NCBI GenBank assembly: GCA_963823525.1
Contig: CAWGLW010000006.1
Span: forward strand, 1,054,001-1,118,000
DNA from: CAWGLW01 sp963823525
GTDB lineage: Bacteria; Pseudomonadota; Gammaproteobacteria; Steroidobacterales; Steroidobacteraceae
DNA: 64,000 nt
Reading direction: 5' to 3'
This document shows, in pieces, positions 48,910 to 57,845 of the stretch (position 1 is the first letter of the stretch; each line of letters opens with the position of its first letter). Under the pieces are notes generated by a model. It saw nothing but the letters and a program-made list of their open reading frames with translations, made no database searches and was not told the DNA's origin. Position numbers and translations under genes: made by a program.

Positions 48910-49758
48910 ATGTGCCTGGTCACTTTCGCGTGGATGTCTCACCCTGATTACCGGCTGATCGCCGCCGCGAACAGGGACGAATTTCATGCGCGACCTACCG
49001 CGCCGCTCGGCTGGTGGGCCGAAGACCCGCGAGTCCTGGCCGGCCGTGACCTGCAGGCTTCGGGCACCTGGATGGGAACCGCCTGCGGCGGCCGCTTCGC
49101 GATGCTGACCAACTTCAGGGACCTGGAGAAACCGGCACCGGCGGCTCCGTCCAGAGGCGGCGTGGTCGCCGGCTACCTGCGAGGCTCCGACTCGGCAGAA
49201 GACTTCACGCGGGCACTGCAGGCCACGAAAATGGCCTTTGCCGGTTTCAGCCTGATCGTCGGCTCGCAGGATGCTCTGTACTTCTACTCCAACCGCGACG
49301 GGCGGCCGGCGCGGCCCCTGGAACCCGGTGTGTACGGCCTCAGCAATCACCAGCTGGATGCGCCCTGGCCGAAACTGGTCCGGACGCGGGAACGACTGCG
49401 ACACCTGATCGAATCAGGCGAACCGGATGCTGCCAGCCTGATGGACATACTGAGCGATCGCCAAACGGCGGACGAGGCCTCGATGCCCGACACCGGATTG
49501 CCCGCAGACTGGGAGCGGGCGCTCTCCGCACCATTCGTACAGACTGACCAGTACGGCACACGCAGTTCGTCGATCCTGCTGCTCGGCATGGATGGCCATA
49601 CGGTGATGCATGAACGACGATTCGACTCATCCGGCGTCGAGACGGGCAGGACACGAATTGCGTTTGACTCCGGAACCGGGCAGTTGCACCAGCAAGGCTC
49701 CGGGTTGACTCGCCATTCGCCCGCCAGCGATTTGGCGGATGATCTTTCACCGGAATGA
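48910..49758 (+). CDS. NRDE (TANGO2-like) family protein
   Basis: The 282-residue protein starts MCLVTFAW and contains AANRDEFHARPT, the defining NRDE motif; Cys2 would be exposed as an N-terminal nucleophile after Met removal, as in Ntn-hydrolase folds. GTWMGTACGGRFAMLTNFRD and YGLSNHQLDAPWPKL are also typical. Bacterial function unknown; the eukaryotic relative TANGO2 has been connected with haem and lipid handling. The stop overlaps the tamA start by 4 bp (ATGA). Confidence 0.9.
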   Translation: MCLVTFAWMSHPDYRLIAAANRDEFHARPTAPLGWWAEDPRVLAGRDLQASGTWMGTACGGRFAMLTNFRDLEKPAPAAPSRGGVVAGYLRGSDSAEDFTRALQATKMAFAGFSLIVGSQDALYFYSNRDGRPARPLEPGVYGLSNHQLDAPWPKLVRTRERLRHLIESGEPDAASLMDILSDRQTADEASMPDTGLPADWERALSAPFVQTDQYGTRSSSILLLGMDGHTVMHERRFDSSGVETGRTRIAFDSGTGQLHQQGSGLTRHSPASDLADDLSPE

Positions 49759-51542
49759 GGCCCTGGGCACAGGCATGTGCGAGCCGAGGCGTCAGATCGG
49801 CGCTCGCAACCCTGCTCGCAATACTCATCGCACCGACCGCTTTCGGCGGTGAGCGCGTTCGAATCGAGGTCGACGGAGTCAGCAAGCCGGTGGCAGAGAA
49901 CATCCGGGCCTACCTGACGCTTGGACGCTACACGCAGCGAGAGGATCTGACGGACGAGCAGGTGCGCCGGCTCTCTTTTCGCGCCGTGGACGAAGCCACC
50001 GATGCGATGCGGCCCTTTGGTTACTACGAGCCGACCGTAAACAGCCGGATGAGCCGCGATGGACCCACCTGGATCGTGCGTCTGAAAGTGAAGCCCGGCC
50101 GTCCGGTCAGGATGAACCGCGTCGAGGTGAACCTGAGCGGGGCCGGCCAGAACGACGGGGCGCTTACGCGCATCATCAAGGCGACGCCGCTGCAGCCGGG
50201 CAGCCAGCTCGACCACCAGAACTACGAGCGTCTGAAACGCGATCTGCTGCGCGCTGCTAATGACAACGGTTACCTGGACGCCCAGATCACGGAAAAGACT
50301 CTGACGGTCAATCCCGCCGAGTTTTCGGCCGATGCCATCATCAGCCTGGCAACCGGCGGACAGTACCGTTTCGGTGAGCTGCAAGTGACGCAGGACGTCA
50401 TTGATCCGGATCTTCTCGCTGGCTTCATTCGCTTTTCGGAGGGTGAGCCATTTTCGGCAACGGCCATTCGTAATACCCAGTTTGCGCTGGAGGACAGCCA
50501 GTACTTCGAGGGCATCTCGGTTCGCGCAGGAGACAGAGATCCGGAGACGCTGACCGTCCCGGTAACGTTGCAGGGCGAAGCGATCAGGCGCAGCCGCTAC
50601 ACGGTGAGTGCGGGATACTCGACGGACACCGGCATTCGCGGTCGATTCAGCTGGAACAACCGACGCGTCAACACCCGCGGACACCGCTGGCTGATAGAAA
50701 CCACGCTCTCACAGGTGCGGCAGGAAGCGATCGCTCGCTACATCATCCCGATTGGCGACCCGAGCCTAGAGAAGCTGGAGTTCAGCGGTGGCTATGTCAA
50801 CGAAAAACTCGGCGATCTGGACAGCCGGCGATTCGAGTTCATCAGCAGCGTCACGCAGGTACAAGGCGGCTGGCAGAGGGTCCTGTTTCTGCGCGTCAAC
50901 GACGAACTGACGACCTACCCGGATAACAGCGAAAATGATCAGCTGCTGCTGATTCCCGGCATCAGTTACGCCAGTCTGCCACCGAATTTCCTCACCGGCT
51001 GGGTGCGGGAGGCAGCCTACCTTGCGGAGGTGAGTGGCAGCCCCTCGACACTCGGGTCTGATGCATCTTATCTGCGCTTTTATGGCCGCGCCGAGCGCGT
51101 CTGGCCGATGGGCGGACCGTGGCACCTCAGGGTGCGGGGCGAGTTCGGCACCACCTGGGTCAACGACTTCTCCGAACTACCCGCGTCTCAACGGTTCTTC
51201 ACTGGCGGCGATCGCACGGTGCGAGGCTTTGCCCTGAACGAGCTCAGCCCTCCACCCGATGATCCGGACAACGTCACCGACTCGGGCAAGAGCGGGGGTG
51301 GCGAACACGTAATCGTCGGCAGCCTGGAGTTTGAACGTGACTTCGGCGAAAGCTGGCGCGGCGCGGCCTTTTTCGACATCGGTAACGCGTTCAACGACTG
51401 GAGTACACCGCTCGAATACTCCGTCGGACTCGGCATCCGCTGGAAGCTGCCGATGATGCTGATCGGGGTTGATGTGGCCCAGGCGCTCTCAGAACCCGGC
51501 AAGACGCCGCGCCTGCATCTCAACATCACCCAGGTCATGTAG
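49755..51542 (+). CDS. tamA: TamA, outer-membrane translocation and assembly module barrel
   Basis: TamA is an Omp85-family outer-membrane protein that works with TamB in autotransporter assembly and phospholipid transport. The 595-residue protein has a signal peptide (ALATLLAILIAPTAFG), three POTRA domains (to about residue 260; FGYYEPTVNS, GYLDAQITEK, FRFGELQVT-like QYRFGELQVT) and a 16-stranded barrel with QRFFTGGDRTVRGFALNELSP (in part), the conserved loop-6 RGF region. It ends HLNITQVM. It is followed at once by tamB. Confidence 0.95.
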   Translation: MRPWAQACASRGVRSALATLLAILIAPTAFGGERVRIEVDGVSKPVAENIRAYLTLGRYTQREDLTDEQVRRLSFRAVDEATDAMRPFGYYEPTVNSRMSRDGPTWIVRLKVKPGRPVRMNRVEVNLSGAGQNDGALTRIIKATPLQPGSQLDHQNYERLKRDLLRAANDNGYLDAQITEKTLTVNPAEFSADAIISLATGGQYRFGELQVTQDVIDPDLLAGFIRFSEGEPFSATAIRNTQFALEDSQYFEGISVRAGDRDPETLTVPVTLQGEAIRRSRYTVSAGYSTDTGIRGRFSWNNRRVNTRGHRWLIETTLSQVRQEAIARYIIPIGDPSLEKLEFSGGYVNEKLGDLDSRRFEFISSVTQVQGGWQRVLFLRVNDELTTYPDNSENDQLLLIPGISYASLPPNFLTGWVREAAYLAEVSGSPSTLGSDASYLRFYGRAERVWPMGGPWHLRVRGEFGTTWVNDFSELPASQRFFTGGDRTVRGFALNELSPPPDDPDNVTDSGKSGGGEHVIVGSLEFERDFGESWRGAAFFDIGNAFNDWSTPLEYSVGLGIRWKLPMMLIGVDVAQALSEPGKTPRLHLNITQVM

Positions 51543-54500
51543 ATGGTACGCCGCCGAGTTATCGCAACCGGGCTGCTGCTCGCATTGATCGGCGCTGCCG
51601 CCCTGCTCGGCTATCGGCTCGTCAGTTCTGAACGGGGTCTGCACTTGTTGCTCGATGCAGTGCAGCGAATGGACGCATTGAACATCGAAGTCAGCGGTGC
51701 CCGGGGCTCGCTGCTCGGCCCCCTCTACGCGGAGGAGATAGTCGTCGACCACCCGGCCGTGCATATAGAAGCACGGGGTATTTCAGGCGATCCCGATCTG
51801 CGCGGCCTGCTCCGTGGCGAGCTGACCATTAACGATGCACGGATCGCCGGAGTCCAGGTGACGCTAAAACGCAGCGATACGCGCGAACCCGCTGCGCCTG
51901 GATTCATGCCGCACTTCCTGCGGCTGTGGCTGCCCTCAGTGCAGATAAACCAGGCTGAGCTGACGCTGGCCGACGGGAAACAGATTTCGCTGGAGAGCAT
52001 GACGGCCGCACTGAGAATTTCACACTCGCTTCTGAAGGTTTCTGATCTCGTGATCGATGACCCCGCCGGTCACGTGGAAGGGCAGGTCACGCTGCGCGCT
52101 GCTGAACCGCTCGGGCTCAAGAGTCAGCTCGACGGTCACTGGCAAATGCCCGACGCGAGAACCTACCGGCTGCAGGCAGAACTCGATGGTGACCTCGATC
52201 GGCTGGCAGCAGAGGTTGCGATGTCCGAACCGGCGCGGCTCGCCTTCGCTGGGCACCTGCTCGACCTGACCGGTCATCCGCGCATGACCGGGACGCTGCG
52301 CGCCACCGATTTTGACGGTACGCCCTGGATTACCGAGGGCAGCGTACCGCCGGTAAGCGGTTCAATCACCATCGCCGCAAGCGGTCAATCCATCGGTGTC
52401 GATGGCACGCTCGCCTCGAGCCTGTTTGGCGACGGCCAGCTGCGTTTACAGGGGTCCGGGCGATGGCTTGGCGAGAAGTTCGAGATCGCCGGACTGCGCC
52501 TCTGGCTGCCACGCCTTGCGTCGGAGTTGCTCGCGTGGGGCGAGGTTGGATTCGGCGAGCCGGCGCCGACGCTGAAGCTCGACGGCGAGTGGACCGCCCT
52601 GCGCTGGCCACTCACCGGAGCGCCGGTTGCGGAGAGCCTGCAAGGCAGCTATCGGTTTAGCGGCTCGCTGCCTTATGACTTCCAGACTACGCTGGTCGTA
52701 TCCGGTGGCGGCATCGAAAATGCGCAGCTGCGGGCCAGCGGCCGCCTGGAGCGCAATGCCGTCAACATTGACAGGATTTCCGGCGAGCTGCTCGATGGGC
52801 GAGCAAGAGCATCGGGGCGCCTGTCCTGGGACGGTGGACTGCAATGGCGTGCGAAGGTCGAAGGCAAGTCGCTGGACATCAGCCGCTTCCGCCCCGATCT
52901 GCAGAGCCGGATTGGCTTTGCCGCGACGCTGACGGGGAGTGGCTTCAGTCTGACCGATCCATGGAGCGCCCAGATCGACGAGCTCACCGGCACTGTGGCG
53001 AACCTTGCCCTGAGCGGACGCGGCGAAATCATCCACCACCGGGGCGTCTACGACCTGCACCGGATCCGGCTTGCAAGCGGCGACTCGACGCTGGCGCTCG
53101 ACGGGCGATGGGGCTCGGATATCGACCTGAACTGGAAAGCAGACCTGCACTCGCTGAGCCTGCTGTCACCGGAATTGAGTGGTGAGCTCATATCGAGCGG
53201 GACAATACGCGGCGCTCAGTCTCGACCCGAGGTACAGGCCAGTCTCGAGGCGCGCGATGTGCGTTACGGCTCTTTCGAGACCGCGTCCATCACGGCCGAA
53301 GCGGACCTGGATCTGACTGATGGCCGGGATTCCCGCGTCAGCGTGCTGGTTAGCGATGGCGCGGCCGGCCGGATCGCGATTGATTCCATTGACTTCAAGG
53401 GCTCAGGCCGCCTGGCCGATCACAAACTGAATGTCGCGCTTCGTTCTTCGGGCACGACGGATGGTCGCATCCTCGGTTTCAGCGCGAATCTGGCCGCGGT
53501 GGGAAAGACAACGCTGGAGACGCAGACCTGGCGGGGACAACTCGATTCCTTCGAGGCCTTGTTCTCAGACGGGTCGGCGGAACTGATCCAGCCCGTCGAG
53601 ATCGAGCTCTCGCCGCAACGGGCCAGCGTCGCACCCTTGTGCCTTGTGACCGGCGAGGCACGACTCTGCGCCGAAGGGCAATGGAATCGGCAACCCGGGT
53701 CCTGGCGTGCCATTTACAGTGCACAGGACTGGCCGTTGCAGCGCTTGCTGCGATCGATGCTTGGCTGGAAGGAATTCGACGGCCGATTGCAGGCGAGTGG
53801 CTGGGTGCTCAAGGAACCGGGCGAGAACTGGATCGGTGGGACGACGTTGTTGCTCGACAATCCAACACTCGACATACCCAGGAACAAGTTTCGCAGCGAA
53901 CGGATCAGTCTCGGCCAGGGCCGCTTCGATCTTTTTGCAGAGCCCGAACAGGTTCGCGCGGTGCTTGACCTGAACGTGACGGCTGGCACCCACATCAGCG
54001 GTCGTGCGCAGGCCGACCGAACAACCGGTCAGACCCTCGCGCTCGCGCCGCTGCGCGGCGAGTTGAACGGCGAATCGGCTGAACTGAGCGCGCTGTCGCT
54101 GTTCGTTCCCGAGATCGATCGGTCCAGCGGGCGCCTCGATGCACGGGTCGTGCTGGGCGGCACCTTGAGTGAGCCAGAGCTTAACGGCCGGCTCAGTATC
54201 AGCGACGGCGAATTTGAACTCTATCGTACGAATCTGGTGCTCTCGAACGTGTCGCTGGACGGCGTCCTGTCGGGCGAAGAACTGAGTCTTTCCGGCCGCG
54301 GCGAAACGCCACAAGGATCGATGCTCCTGTCCGGAAACTTCCGCTGGCCCGACGGAGTCATGACCGGCAGCCTGCGACTCAAGGGCGAGCGCTTGCTGCT
54401 GGCCGATACGGCGGAGTACCGTGTACTCGCATCGCCGGACCTGACACTGCGCGCCGGTCCCGACGGTTACGAGGTCACCGGCGAAGTACTGGTACCGGAG

Positions 54501-55310
54501 GCAATGATATCGCCGCGCGACCTGAGCACCTCGGTCGGCCCCACGCTCGACGAGCACGTGGTCGGTATCGATGAGGACGGCGCCGGACCTTCGACCATGG
54601 AGCGGGTAAGAAGCCGCATTCGTGTCGTGCTCGGTGAGGAGGTGCGGGTCGACAGCCGGGGTCTCAAAGCGAGGCTGGGCGGCGAAGTCACGATCCTGAC
54701 TGAGCCCGGCGAAGTGCCGCTGGGCAGCGGTTCGGTCAACCTGATCGAAGGGCAATACGAAGCTTTCGGGCAGGATGTGAAAATCACGCGCGGGAAACTG
54801 AGTTACAAAAGGACGCCGCTCTCGGATCCTGACATCGACCTGATCGCGGAACGGGAAATTCGCGGCGAAGACATCACGGTGCGCCTCAACGTTCGCGGCC
54901 GACTGGCCGAGCCCTATATTCGCATCACTTCGACCCCGACCATGCCGAACAACGAAGCGCTCTCCTATCTGTTGACGGGCCGGTCGATCAACACCCTGCA
55001 GTCGAACGAAGCGTCCTCCGTGAACAACGTAGCGAACGACCTGGCGATCAGCGGCGGCGCCATTTTGCTGGGCGGACTTGGGCGGCGGGTCGGACTCGAC
55101 GAAGTCGCCGTGGAGCGCACCTCAGACAAGGACACCGAGGTGGTACTTGGCAAGTTTCTCTCTCCGCGCCTGTTCGTCAGCTACGGCATCTCAGTCGTTG
55201 AAGCAATCAACACGATCAAGCTGCGTTACACGATCAACAAGAACTGGTCGGCCAACATCGAGGCGGGCCTGAACCAGGCCGCCGACCTCGAATACAAAAT
55301 CGAGCGTTGA
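51543..55310 (+). CDS. tamB: TamB, translocation and assembly module inner-membrane protein
   Basis: The 1255-residue AsmA-like protein spans the periplasm as a beta-taco and bridges lipids or substrates to TamA. An N-terminal signal anchor (VIATGLLLALIGAAALLGYRL) is followed by long beta-repetitive sequence. The C-terminal DUF490 domain includes AYLLTG-type NNEALSYLLTGRSINTLQ, VGLDEVAVERTSDKD, VVLGKFLSPRLFVSYGI and ends LEYKIER, all standard TamB landmarks. The ATG directly follows the tamA stop codon with no gap. Confidence 0.95.
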   Translation: MVRRRVIATGLLLALIGAAALLGYRLVSSERGLHLLLDAVQRMDALNIEVSGARGSLLGPLYAEEIVVDHPAVHIEARGISGDPDLRGLLRGELTINDARIAGVQVTLKRSDTREPAAPGFMPHFLRLWLPSVQINQAELTLADGKQISLESMTAALRISHSLLKVSDLVIDDPAGHVEGQVTLRAAEPLGLKSQLDGHWQMPDARTYRLQAELDGDLDRLAAEVAMSEPARLAFAGHLLDLTGHPRMTGTLRATDFDGTPWITEGSVPPVSGSITIAASGQSIGVDGTLASSLFGDGQLRLQGSGRWLGEKFEIAGLRLWLPRLASELLAWGEVGFGEPAPTLKLDGEWTALRWPLTGAPVAESLQGSYRFSGSLPYDFQTTLVVSGGGIENAQLRASGRLERNAVNIDRISGELLDGRARASGRLSWDGGLQWRAKVEGKSLDISRFRPDLQSRIGFAATLTGSGFSLTDPWSAQIDELTGTVANLALSGRGEIIHHRGVYDLHRIRLASGDSTLALDGRWGSDIDLNWKADLHSLSLLSPELSGELISSGTIRGAQSRPEVQASLEARDVRYGSFETASITAEADLDLTDGRDSRVSVLVSDGAAGRIAIDSIDFKGSGRLADHKLNVALRSSGTTDGRILGFSANLAAVGKTTLETQTWRGQLDSFEALFSDGSAELIQPVEIELSPQRASVAPLCLVTGEARLCAEGQWNRQPGSWRAIYSAQDWPLQRLLRSMLGWKEFDGRLQASGWVLKEPGENWIGGTTLLLDNPTLDIPRNKFRSERISLGQGRFDLFAEPEQVRAVLDLNVTAGTHISGRAQADRTTGQTLALAPLRGELNGESAELSALSLFVPEIDRSSGRLDARVVLGGTLSEPELNGRLSISDGEFELYRTNLVLSNVSLDGVLSGEELSLSGRGETPQGSMLLSGNFRWPDGVMTGSLRLKGERLLLADTAEYRVLASPDLTLRAGPDGYEVTGEVLVPEAMISPRDLSTSVGPTLDEHVVGIDEDGAGPSTMERVRSRIRVVLGEEVRVDSRGLKARLGGEVTILTEPGEVPLGSGSVNLIEGQYEAFGQDVKITRGKLSYKRTPLSDPDIDLIAEREIRGEDITVRLNVRGRLAEPYIRITSTPTMPNNEALSYLLTGRSINTLQSNEASSVNNVANDLAISGGAILLGGLGRRVGLDEVAVERTSDKDTEVVLGKFLSPRLFVSYGISVVEAINTIKLRYTINKNWSANIEAGLNQAADLEYKIER

Positions 55311-55330
55311 GTCGATGCCAGGGCGATCGC

Positions 55331-55945
55331 TCAGTCGAAGTCGGTTGGCCACTCGCGATTGAACCAGTGAGCACGCATGCGCAGAACCTGGCGGGGCGTG
55401 CAACGGCCCAATGACATCGGCGGCAGCTGCTCGGGATCAAAGAAGCTGACTGCGTCTGTTTCGTAGCTGCCGCGCGCTTCGCCGCCTCTGAGCTCGCAGA
55501 GAAAGAAGGCCTTCCAGGCATGGAAGGGTGCCTCGCCGTGACCGTGCCGGCCGCGATCGTAGAGCGCCGCGAGCTTGACCGCCCGGGTCCGCAAGCCGGA
55601 CTCCTGTTCGATCTCTTTCTCGATGGCCTGGGACGGCCCCTCGTTCACGTCGACCCAACCCCCGGGAAGGGTCCACAAGCCATCGAGACTCTCGCGAACC
55701 ATCAGGATCCTGCCGCTCTGAATCACCGCCCCACGGACCTCGAGCTTGGGCGTCACATAGCCCGGCTCATCGGGCCAGATCGCGCGCAGACGCCCCGCCG
55801 GACGGCTCCCGCCGACCAGTAACTGCGCCGCGATAACCTCGATCTCGCGATATCGTTCGCAGTCGAACTCGCTGCGAGTAAAGCTCTGGCCCGTCCGCGC
55901 CAGTGCGTACAGGCGGCGTAGCAGTGGGATATCCGCATCGGTCAT
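55331..55945 (-). CDS. NUDIX hydrolase with N-terminal NUDIX_N helical domain
   Basis: A 204-residue hydrolase of nucleoside-diphosphate-linked compounds. Residues 1-60 (IPLLRRLYALARTGQSFTRSEFDCERYREIEVIA, in part) form the small helical domain found before some Nudix domains. The Nudix helix reads GGWVDVNEGPSQAIEKEIEQESG: two positions of GX5EX7REUXEEXGU are changed (Arg to Lys and one Glu to Gln), so metal binding may be altered. Substrate unknown. It converges with tamB, 20 bp away. Confidence 0.85.
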   Translation of the reverse strand: MTDADIPLLRRLYALARTGQSFTRSEFDCERYREIEVIAAQLLVGGSRPAGRLRAIWPDEPGYVTPKLEVRGAVIQSGRILMVRESLDGLWTLPGGWVDVNEGPSQAIEKEIEQESGLRTRAVKLAALYDRGRHGHGEAPFHAWKAFFLCELRGGEARGSYETDAVSFFDPEQLPPMSLGRCTPRQVLRMRAHWFNREWPTDFD

Positions 55946-55961
55946 CGGTACGTTCCCGATG

Positions 55962-56038
55962 GGGACAGTTTACTTATCTCTTTGGAACGGCGCCGCTCGC
56001 TACGGGCGGCTTCGCGACAGATAAGTAAACTGTCCCCG
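55962..56038. repeat. REP-like element with 19-bp perfect inverted ends
   Basis: GGGGACAGTTTACTTATCT (55962-55980) and its exact reverse complement (56020-56038) flank 39 bp, which itself contains a shorter GC-rich hairpin (gccgc...gcggc). This pattern of a GGGGACAG... end plus internal stem resembles the REP/MITE elements moved by RAYT transposases in gammaproteobacteria; that link is from general knowledge. It occupies most of the 188-bp gap between the NUDIX gene and argR. Confidence 0.7.
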
Positions 56039-56064
56039 GGCGAGCGGTCGGGTTTCTCTCTGGT

Positions 56065-56091
56065 TGACAGTTCATGCATATTTATGCGAAT
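56065..56091 (+). promoter_or_regulatory. Promoter -35 and ARG-box-like palindrome of the arginine operon
   Basis: TTGACA (56065-56070) is a perfect -35 hexamer. Immediately after it, TGCATATTTATGCG (56076-56089), with perfect core GCATA-TT-TATGC, resembles ArgR boxes such as the TGCATAAAAATTCA of E. coli argR. A looser second copy may lie at 56094-56110. Binding by ArgR just inside the promoter would allow arginine feedback on the operon. Confidence 0.55.
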
Positions 56092-56133
56092 TTTATCCAT
56101 TGCTATTCACCGTCGATGTTCAGCCGAGACCGA

Positions 56134-56589
56134 ATGACCACAGAGACAAACGCCCAGGCTATGCGCCGAGACGCCATCGTGAGCATCTTGCGTCGTACCG
56201 CCGTGGGCCGCCAGGCCAAGCTGGTGGAACTGCTTCGCCATGAGGGCCACGACGCGACGCAGTCCAGCGTCAGCCGTGACTTGCGCGAGCTGGGCGTGGT
56301 CAAGGCCGGTGACCGTTACTTCCTGCCAGCCGGCGAAGAAATAGCCGTAGCGGACCATTTCGAAACCGTGCGCAGCTTTCTCAACGGCTACCAGGCAGCC
56401 GGCTCAAACCTGACCGTCCTCCGTACGACGACCGGCACCGCCCAGAGCGTTGCGATCGCCGTCGACAAGGCACGCTGGCCAGAGGTCGTCGGTACGATCG
56501 CCGGGGACGATACGATATTCATCGCGACTGCAGGTGCTCGAATGCAGCAAAGGTTGCACGAGCGCCTCCGCGCCACTTTCGCACTCTGA
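56134..56589 (+). CDS. argR: Arginine repressor ArgR
   Basis: ArgR is a hexameric repressor that binds ARG boxes with L-arginine as corepressor. The 151-residue protein has an N-terminal winged helix (RRDAIVSILRRTAVGRQAKLVELL, in part; DATQSSVSRDLRELGVVKAGDRY, in part) and a C-terminal oligomerisation/arginine-binding domain (GTAQSVAIAVDKARWPEVVGTIAGDDTIFIA, in part, with GDDT). ATG 56134 gives the standard length; ATGs at 56074 and 56116 are upstream, the first inside the operator. argG begins 8 bp downstream. Confidence 0.93.
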   Translation: MTTETNAQAMRRDAIVSILRRTAVGRQAKLVELLRHEGHDATQSSVSRDLRELGVVKAGDRYFLPAGEEIAVADHFETVRSFLNGYQAAGSNLTVLRTTTGTAQSVAIAVDKARWPEVVGTIAGDDTIFIATAGARMQQRLHERLRATFAL

Positions 56590-56597
56590 GAGATCAC

Positions 56598-57845
56598 ATG
56601 ACGACTACTGCCAAGGGCGACAAGCCCATCGTGCTCGCGTTTTCGGGCGGACTGGACACTTCCTTCTGCGTGCCCTGGCTCGCCGAGACTTACCGGCGCC
56701 CGGTCGTGACGCTGACGGTCGACACCGGGGGCATTGACGCGGCAGCCGCGAAGGTCCTGGAGGCACGTTCCCGTCAGCTCGGTGCCGTGGCTCATTACAC
56801 GGTAGACGCCCGCCCGGCCTACTTCGAGCAGGTTCTCAAGTACCTGATCATGGGTAACGTCCGGCGTGGCCAGCTGTACCCTCTTTGTGTGGGCGCGGAA
56901 CGGGTTCTGCAGGCTCAGACCGTGGCCCAATGGGCGCAGCAGCTTGGTACGGACACCGTCGCCCACGGGTCAACCGCGGCAGGTAACGATCAGGTACGGT
57001 TTGAAGTCGCACTGCGTACCCTCGCTCCCGAGCTCGAAATCCTGGCCCCGGTCCGGGACCAGAGCTTCAAGCGAACCGAGCAGGTCGAGTACCTGGAAAC
57101 ACGCCGGCTGCCGGTCCCGGCCTTTGGCGCGGCCTACTCGATCAATCGTGGCCTCTGGGGCGTGACCATCGGCGGCAAGGAAACGCTCGACTCCACTGAA
57201 TGCATTCCGGATGAAGCCTGGGTCCTGACGAAAGAGGCGTTTGAAAGTCCACAGGCGCCGGAGCGGCACCGTATCGGTTTCACGGCGGGCGTGCCGACCT
57301 CGCTGGACGGTCGGGAACTCGGGGCCGTCGCACTGATCGAGGCGGTCGAGGCAATCGGTGCCCGTTTCGGCGTCGGGCGCGGTATTCACCTCGGCGATAC
57401 GATCATCGGTTTCAAGGGCCGCGTCGCGTTTGAAGCGCCGGCCGCCGAAGCACTCCTCAACGCACACCGGGAACTCGAGAAACTCGTGTTGTCCGCCCGC
57501 CAGTCGCGCCTCAAGGATGTGCTGGCGGCCACTTACGGCGACCTCGTTCACGAAGGTCAGCACCTCGATCCGGTCTGCCGTGACATCGAGGCCTTCTTCA
57601 TCTCCTCGCAGCGAAGGGTGTCGGGTGAGGTTCGGCTGCTGTTCCGGCCAGGTGTCGTCTTCGTCGAGGGCGTGAGTTCGCCTTACTCACTCGTGAAGGC
57701 CTCGGCGGGCGCGTACGGCGAGGCGGCTGGCGAATGGACCGCTGCGGAGGCGCATGGCTTCTCGAAAATGCTGGCTCTGCCCGGGATCTTTCACACTCGA
57801 GCCGGGAAAACCGGCACCGCAGCAGGCGAAGGGACGGGCTCATGA
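56598..57845 (+). CDS. argG: Argininosuccinate synthase
   Basis: ArgG condenses citrulline and aspartate with ATP to argininosuccinate. The 415-residue protein has the PP-loop IVLAFSGGLDTSFCVPWL, VAHGSTAAGNDQVRFE and later FKGRVAFEAPAAEALL, typical of the family, and belongs to a divergent argG type found in acylornithine-transcarbamylase clusters. The stop overlaps the ATG of the next gene (ATGA), so coupling is expected. The C-terminal extension (AGKTGTAAGEGTGS) is non-conserved. Confidence 0.93.
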   Translation: MTTTAKGDKPIVLAFSGGLDTSFCVPWLAETYRRPVVTLTVDTGGIDAAAAKVLEARSRQLGAVAHYTVDARPAYFEQVLKYLIMGNVRRGQLYPLCVGAERVLQAQTVAQWAQQLGTDTVAHGSTAAGNDQVRFEVALRTLAPELEILAPVRDQSFKRTEQVEYLETRRLPVPAFGAAYSINRGLWGVTIGGKETLDSTECIPDEAWVLTKEAFESPQAPERHRIGFTAGVPTSLDGRELGAVALIEAVEAIGARFGVGRGIHLGDTIIGFKGRVAFEAPAAEALLNAHRELEKLVLSARQSRLKDVLAATYGDLVHEGQHLDPVCRDIEAFFISSQRRVSGEVRLLFRPGVVFVEGVSSPYSLVKASAGAYGEAAGEWTAAEAHGFSKMLALPGIFHTRAGKTGTAAGEGTGS

